Shown piece by piece: positions 61,077 through 64,000 of a DNA stretch of 64,000 nt. Both the position numbers and the translations under genes were made by a program. The notes under the pieces were generated by a model. That model saw nothing but the letters and a program-made list of their open reading frames with translations. It was not told the origin of the DNA and made no database searches. Every line of letters starts with the position of its first letter. The stretch's first letter is position 1. Source of the DNA: Sphingobium phenoxybenzoativorans (lineage in GTDB: Bacteria > Pseudomonadota > Alphaproteobacteria > Sphingomonadales > Sphingomonadaceae); contig NZ_MINO01000009.1 in NCBI RefSeq assembly GCF_001757355.1, positions 1 to 64,000 of the forward strand, in the 5' to 3' direction.

Positions 61077-61415
61077 TTACAGTGCGGTTTCGCCGGTCTC
61101 GCCGGTGCGGATGCGCACGGCCTGACCGACATCGAGGACGAAAATCTTGCCATCGCCGATGGCGCCGCTGTTGGCGGCTTGCTGAGCAGCCTCCACCACG
61201 CGGGGGGCGAGATCGTCATCGCAGACCACCTCGATCTTGATCTTCGGAACCATGTTGGTGCTGTATTCGGCACCGCGATAGATTTCGGTCTGCCCCTTCT
61301 GGCGTCCGAAGCCCTTCACTTCGCTGACCGTCATGCCAGCGATGCCGAGCGAGGACAGGGCCTCGCGGACATCGTCCAGCTTGAACGGCTTGATGATAGC
61401 CATGACTAGTTTCAT
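61077..61415 (-). CDS. glnK: nitrogen regulatory protein P-II
   Basis: A 112-residue P-II protein: MKLVMAIIKPFKLDDVREAL, T-loop GRQKGQTEIYRGAEYSTN with the uridylylation Tyr, and GAIGDGKIFVLDVGQAVRIRTGE. It gates the Amt channel and signals nitrogen state. The linkage to amt and the sigma-54 promoter upstream support glnK rather than glnB. Confidence 0.95.
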   Translation of the reverse strand: MKLVMAIIKPFKLDDVREALSSLGIAGMTVSEVKGFGRQKGQTEIYRGAEYSTNMVPKIKIEVVCDDDLAPRVVEAAQQAANSGAIGDGKIFVLDVGQAVRIRTGETGETAL

Positions 61416-61449
61416 GTCGCCCCCTGTTAATGGTGTGCGGGGCTATTAC

Positions 61450-61465
61450 AGCAAAGAGCGTGCCA
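61450..61465 (-). promoter_or_regulatory. sigma-54 promoter of glnK-amt
   Basis: On the minus strand TGGCACGCTCTTTGCT fits the sigma-54 consensus TGGCACG-N4-TTGCW at every position. It lies about 35 bases upstream of the glnK start, so NtrC-dependent control under nitrogen limitation is expected. Confidence 0.9.
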
Positions 61466-61614
61466 GAATCCTAATCAAGCGTTAACGCGGGGTTTTGCGG
61501 GCATGACCACCCGCGCAGCGCCGAAAAAATGGGCACGTTATGGATTCTGCCTAAAAAATAGGCGCGACATTTAATTTCAAAAGCGATTCCGCGCGTGAAT
61601 CATTCTGTCGCGCG

Positions 61615-62187
61615 TTACCAGTGGTTCCCGGCTTCGATGGCCTCGGCTTCTTCCGGGCGATCCGCGCGGCCCAGCGCAGCGTTGCGATGGGGAAAGCGGC
61701 CATATCGCGCAATCATGTCATGATGCTTCTTTGCAAACTCCAGGGCATTGTCGTCACCATAGGCTTGGAAGAAAACGAGCGAGATGTCCTGATCCGCCAT
61801 CGCCTCGCTGTGCTGGAACGGCATGTAGAAGAACATGCGTCCCGCGCCGCCGATCTGCACGTCATACCCCTTGGCCACGGCCCTGCGCGCAATGTCGCGG
61901 GCGAGGGAGTCGGTGGCGAAGGCGTCCGCCGTTCCCCGGAACAGGTTGCGGGGAATCTGGTCGAACAGGATGATCGCCGCCAGGGCTTCGTCCGCCCGGT
62001 CGAGAAACGCCTCCGCCTGCGCGTTGCGCATGTCCCGCCACAGCGGTTCGAAGCGCAGGCATGCCGCGTCCGTCCGCTCGGACTGGCCCCACCAGCCCTC
62101 CTCGCCAATTTCCTTGAACCAGAAATCCAATATGTCCCTGGCCCAGGGCGCGGTGACGGCGGCATGCGGATCGCAGGTGTCGGTCAT
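61615..62187 (-). CDS. DUF924 family protein
   Basis: A 190-residue helical protein of the DUF924 family: ILDFWFKEIGEEGWWGQ, LAAIILFDQIPRNLFRGTADAFATD, and MPFQHSEAMADQD. The fold is tetratricopeptide-like; the function is unknown. An upstream ribosome site is weak. Confidence 0.93.
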   Translation of the reverse strand: MTDTCDPHAAVTAPWARDILDFWFKEIGEEGWWGQSERTDAACLRFEPLWRDMRNAQAEAFLDRADEALAAIILFDQIPRNLFRGTADAFATDSLARDIARRAVAKGYDVQIGGAGRMFFYMPFQHSEAMADQDISLVFFQAYGDDNALEFAKKHHDMIARYGRFPHRNAALGRADRPEEAEAIEAGNHW

Positions 62188-62280
62188 GATGGCAATACCC
62201 GTGGGATGGGAGAGGGGTTCCGAAATTGCGCTTATACTCTGATTCCGTTCAGGCTGAGCTTGTAGAGAACAGCATCAAAC

Positions 62281-62350
62281 ATGTGCTCCTGCGAAAGCAG
62301 GAGCCCAGTTCCGACCTCTGGAGTGGACTCCTGCTTTCGCAGGAGCACAT
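62281..62350. repeat. perfect 23-bp inverted repeat between tldD and the DUF924 gene
   Basis: ATGTGCTCCTGCGAAAGCAGGAG-type arms (62281-62303 and 62328-62350) are perfect reverse complements around a 24-base loop. Each arm is itself a hairpin (CTCCTGC-GAAA-GCAGGAG). This looks like a paired REP-type element dispersed in sphingomonads. Confidence 0.8.
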
Positions 62351-62374
62351 TGTCTCCAGCTAATCCCGCAAAAT

Positions 62375-63817
62375 CTAAGCCGCCGTGCCGCCCACCGTTA
62401 GGCCATCCATCAACAATGTCGGCTGGCCGACGCCTGCGGGCACGCTTTGCCCGCCCTTGCCGCACATGCCCACGCCTTCGTCCAGCGCCATGTCATTGCC
62501 GATGCCGATGACGCGGGTCAGCGCCGTCGGGCCGTCGCCGATCAGCGTCGCGCCCTTGATCGGGTCGCCCAGCTTGCCATTCTCCACCTTGTACGCCTCG
62601 GTGCAGGAAAAGACGAACTTGCCCGACACGATGTCGACCTGACCGCCGCCGAAGCTCTTGGCGAAAATGCCCTTCTTGACGCGCGAGAGAAGCTCGGCCG
62701 GATCGTCATTGCCGCCGCGCATGAAGGTGTTGGTCATGCGCGGCATTGGCGCATGGGCATAGCTTTCCCGGCGGCCATTGCCGGTTGCCTCAACGCCCAT
62801 CAGCCGCGCGTTCAGCCGGTCCTGCATATAGCATTTCAATATGCCGTCCTCGATCAGCACATTTTCGCGCGTCGGCGTGCCTTCGTCGTCGATGCTGAGC
62901 GATCCGCGCCGGTTCATGATGCTGCCATCGTCCACCACGGTCACGCCCGGCGCAGCGACCCGCTGCCCGATGCGGCCGGAGAAGGCGGAGGTGCCCTTGC
63001 GGTTGAAGTCGCCCTCCAGCCCATGCCCGATCGCTTCATGCAGCAGCACGCCGGGCCAGCCGGGACCAAGCAGCACGGTCATCTCGCCCGCAGGCGCGGC
63101 GACGGAGCGCATATTGACGTCCGCCTGCGCCAGCGCCTCGTCGATGGCGCGGTTCCATATCTCCGGCGCCATCACCTGATCGTAGAGGTAGCGTCCGCCA
63201 ATGCCGAAGCTGCCGGACTCGCGCCGCCCGCCATCCTCCAGGATGATGGAGACGTTCAGGCGCACCAGCGGCCGGATGTCGTTGGCGACAAAGCCGTCCG
63301 CGCGGACGATTTCCACCACGGACCAGCTACCGTTCAGGCCCACCGACACCTGCGCGACGCGCGGGTCGCGGGCGCGGGCGGCGGCGTCGATCTGCGCGCA
63401 CAGCGCCACCTTCTCGGCGAAGGGCACGATCTCCAGCGGATTGGCGTCGGTGTAGAGGTGCCGGTTGGTCCGCTGCGGCGGCGGCGCGGGCGGAGCCTTG
63501 GCGGGATCGAGCAGAGAGAGAGTCTCCGCCGCCCGCCGGATCGCCGCTTCGCTGATGTCGTTGGCGTGGGAGAAACCGGTCATCTCTCCGCTGACGCCGC
63601 GCAGGCCGAAACCGGCGTCGGTCGAATAGTCTGCGGTCTTGAGCCGCCCGTCATCGAAGCCGAACGCCTCCGACGCACGATATTGCAGATAGAGTTCGCC
63701 ATCGTCGCAACTGGCGAGCGCCTGCGCGGTCAGCCGCTTGGCAGCGTCAGGGGTGAGCAGGCCATCGCGATAGAGCAGGCCGCGGGCGTCGGTGAAATGG
63801 GAGCTGATGTCGGTCAT
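62375..63817 (-). CDS. tldD: TldD-family metalloprotease
   Basis: A 480-residue TldD: the zinc motif is LLHEAIGHGLEGDFNRKG, followed by SAFSGRIGQRVAAPGVTVVDDG and the C-terminal GIGNDMALDEGVGMCGKGGQ. With TldE (PmbA) it degrades small unfolded peptides. The start at 63817 (MTDISSHFTDARGLLYRDG) is favoured over 63853. Confidence 0.96.
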   Translation of the reverse strand: MTDISSHFTDARGLLYRDGLLTPDAAKRLTAQALASCDDGELYLQYRASEAFGFDDGRLKTADYSTDAGFGLRGVSGEMTGFSHANDISEAAIRRAAETLSLLDPAKAPPAPPPQRTNRHLYTDANPLEIVPFAEKVALCAQIDAAARARDPRVAQVSVGLNGSWSVVEIVRADGFVANDIRPLVRLNVSIILEDGGRRESGSFGIGGRYLYDQVMAPEIWNRAIDEALAQADVNMRSVAAPAGEMTVLLGPGWPGVLLHEAIGHGLEGDFNRKGTSAFSGRIGQRVAAPGVTVVDDGSIMNRRGSLSIDDEGTPTRENVLIEDGILKCYMQDRLNARLMGVEATGNGRRESYAHAPMPRMTNTFMRGGNDDPAELLSRVKKGIFAKSFGGGQVDIVSGKFVFSCTEAYKVENGKLGDPIKGATLIGDGPTALTRVIGIGNDMALDEGVGMCGKGGQSVPAGVGQPTLLMDGLTVGGTAA

Positions 63818-63881
63818 GGAGCCGATATAGGCGCTAGGCCGGCGATAAACCAACCCCTGCTGCGATTATCCTCCCCCGTTT

Positions 63882-63981
63882 CGCCCTGAGCGAAGTCGAA
63901 GGGTCCGCCGAGCATCGCGAGGTGTCTTCGCCTACGCTCAGACGAAGGCTTCGACTTCGCTCTCCTGAGCATGTCGAAGGG
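63882..63981. repeat. GAGCGAAGTCGAAG inverted repeats
   Basis: GAGCGAAGTCGAAG at 63888-63901 is the exact reverse complement of CTTCGACTTCGCTC at 63949-63962; a variant CCTGAGCATGTCGAAGGG follows at 63964-63981. This is a dispersed intergenic repeat typical of sphingomonads, upstream of tldD. Confidence 0.7.
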
Positions 63982-64000
63982 CGGAACGGTTGATTGACGA

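Noticed and set aside
59549..61240. 563-residue open frame on the plus strand
   Set aside because: It is opposite amt and glnK, which have clear family motifs, a sigma-54 promoter and a terminator on the minus strand.
62447..63889. 480-residue open frame on the plus strand
   Set aside because: It is opposite tldD, which has the HEAIGH zinc motif and full length.

Overview
This window looks like a sphingomonad (Alphaproteobacteria, Sphingomonadales) chromosome carrying most of an integrative and conjugative element (ICE). The high GC, the DUF6491 protein, the order of the housekeeping genes at the right end and the palindromic CTCCTGCGAAAGCAGGAG and GAGCGAAGTCGAAG repeats all fit that group. 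Positions 1 to about 57,437 read as the ICE, whose left end lies outside the window. Positions 57,437-64,000 read as core chromosome. The junction lies inside a tRNA-Arg(CCG) gene. The 5' half of the presumed host gene is left at 57,437-57,477, and a complete, slightly different tRNA-Arg(CCG) sits just inside the element at 57,235-57,311. No integrase is visible.

Positions 1-9,600 hold element maintenance and control. There is a Toprim protein (cut by the window edge), DUF2493, small unknown genes and two DUF736 genes. A transfer-control cassette resembles that of the Mesorhizobium ICEMlSymR7A family: an XRE regulator with a perfect palindrome over its start codon, a small DUF2285-like protein, an FseA-like activator split over two frames and joined by a UUU-to-UUC +1 slip site, and an RdfS-like excisionase. 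Next come repA, three iterons, parA, a ParG-like gene, DUF2840 and traF. Positions 9,567-24,702 are the conjugation machine: lytic transglycosylase, candidate oriT, HUH relaxase, traG, a CopG-like gene, trbBCDEJKLFGI and DUF2274, mostly with overlapping stops and starts.

Positions 24,699-57,065 are cargo, dominated by oxidative and reactive-chlorine damage repair and by redox metabolism. The genes include three MsrA-type proteins, MsrB, a YedY-type molybdoenzyme with a flavin reductase, Dps, an OsmC-fusion hydrolase, an RclC-like DUF417 protein, GST, glutaredoxin, a thioredoxin-like/DM13/MFS operon, GAPDH, RpiA and NadE. Two repeated regulatory signals tie them together. One is the palindrome TATGCG-N3-CGCATA, found near three MarR paralogues, gap/rpiA, and osmC/lysR. 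Two of the MarR proteins end in CxxC-x4-CxxCP. The other is a ~56-bp promoter module, CTATCGAAACTATA-N10-ATTGG-N21/22-ATAGTC, found upstream of msrBA, the thioredoxin-like operon, the molybdoenzyme operon and dps. I infer a two-tier regulon: MarR-type redox repressors control a LysR regulator, which activates the repair genes.

The right flank carries DUF6491, nth, dapB, amt and glnK with a textbook sigma-54 promoter, DUF924, and tldD. Everything here is read by eye from the sequence. Family names are from memory and no database search was run.
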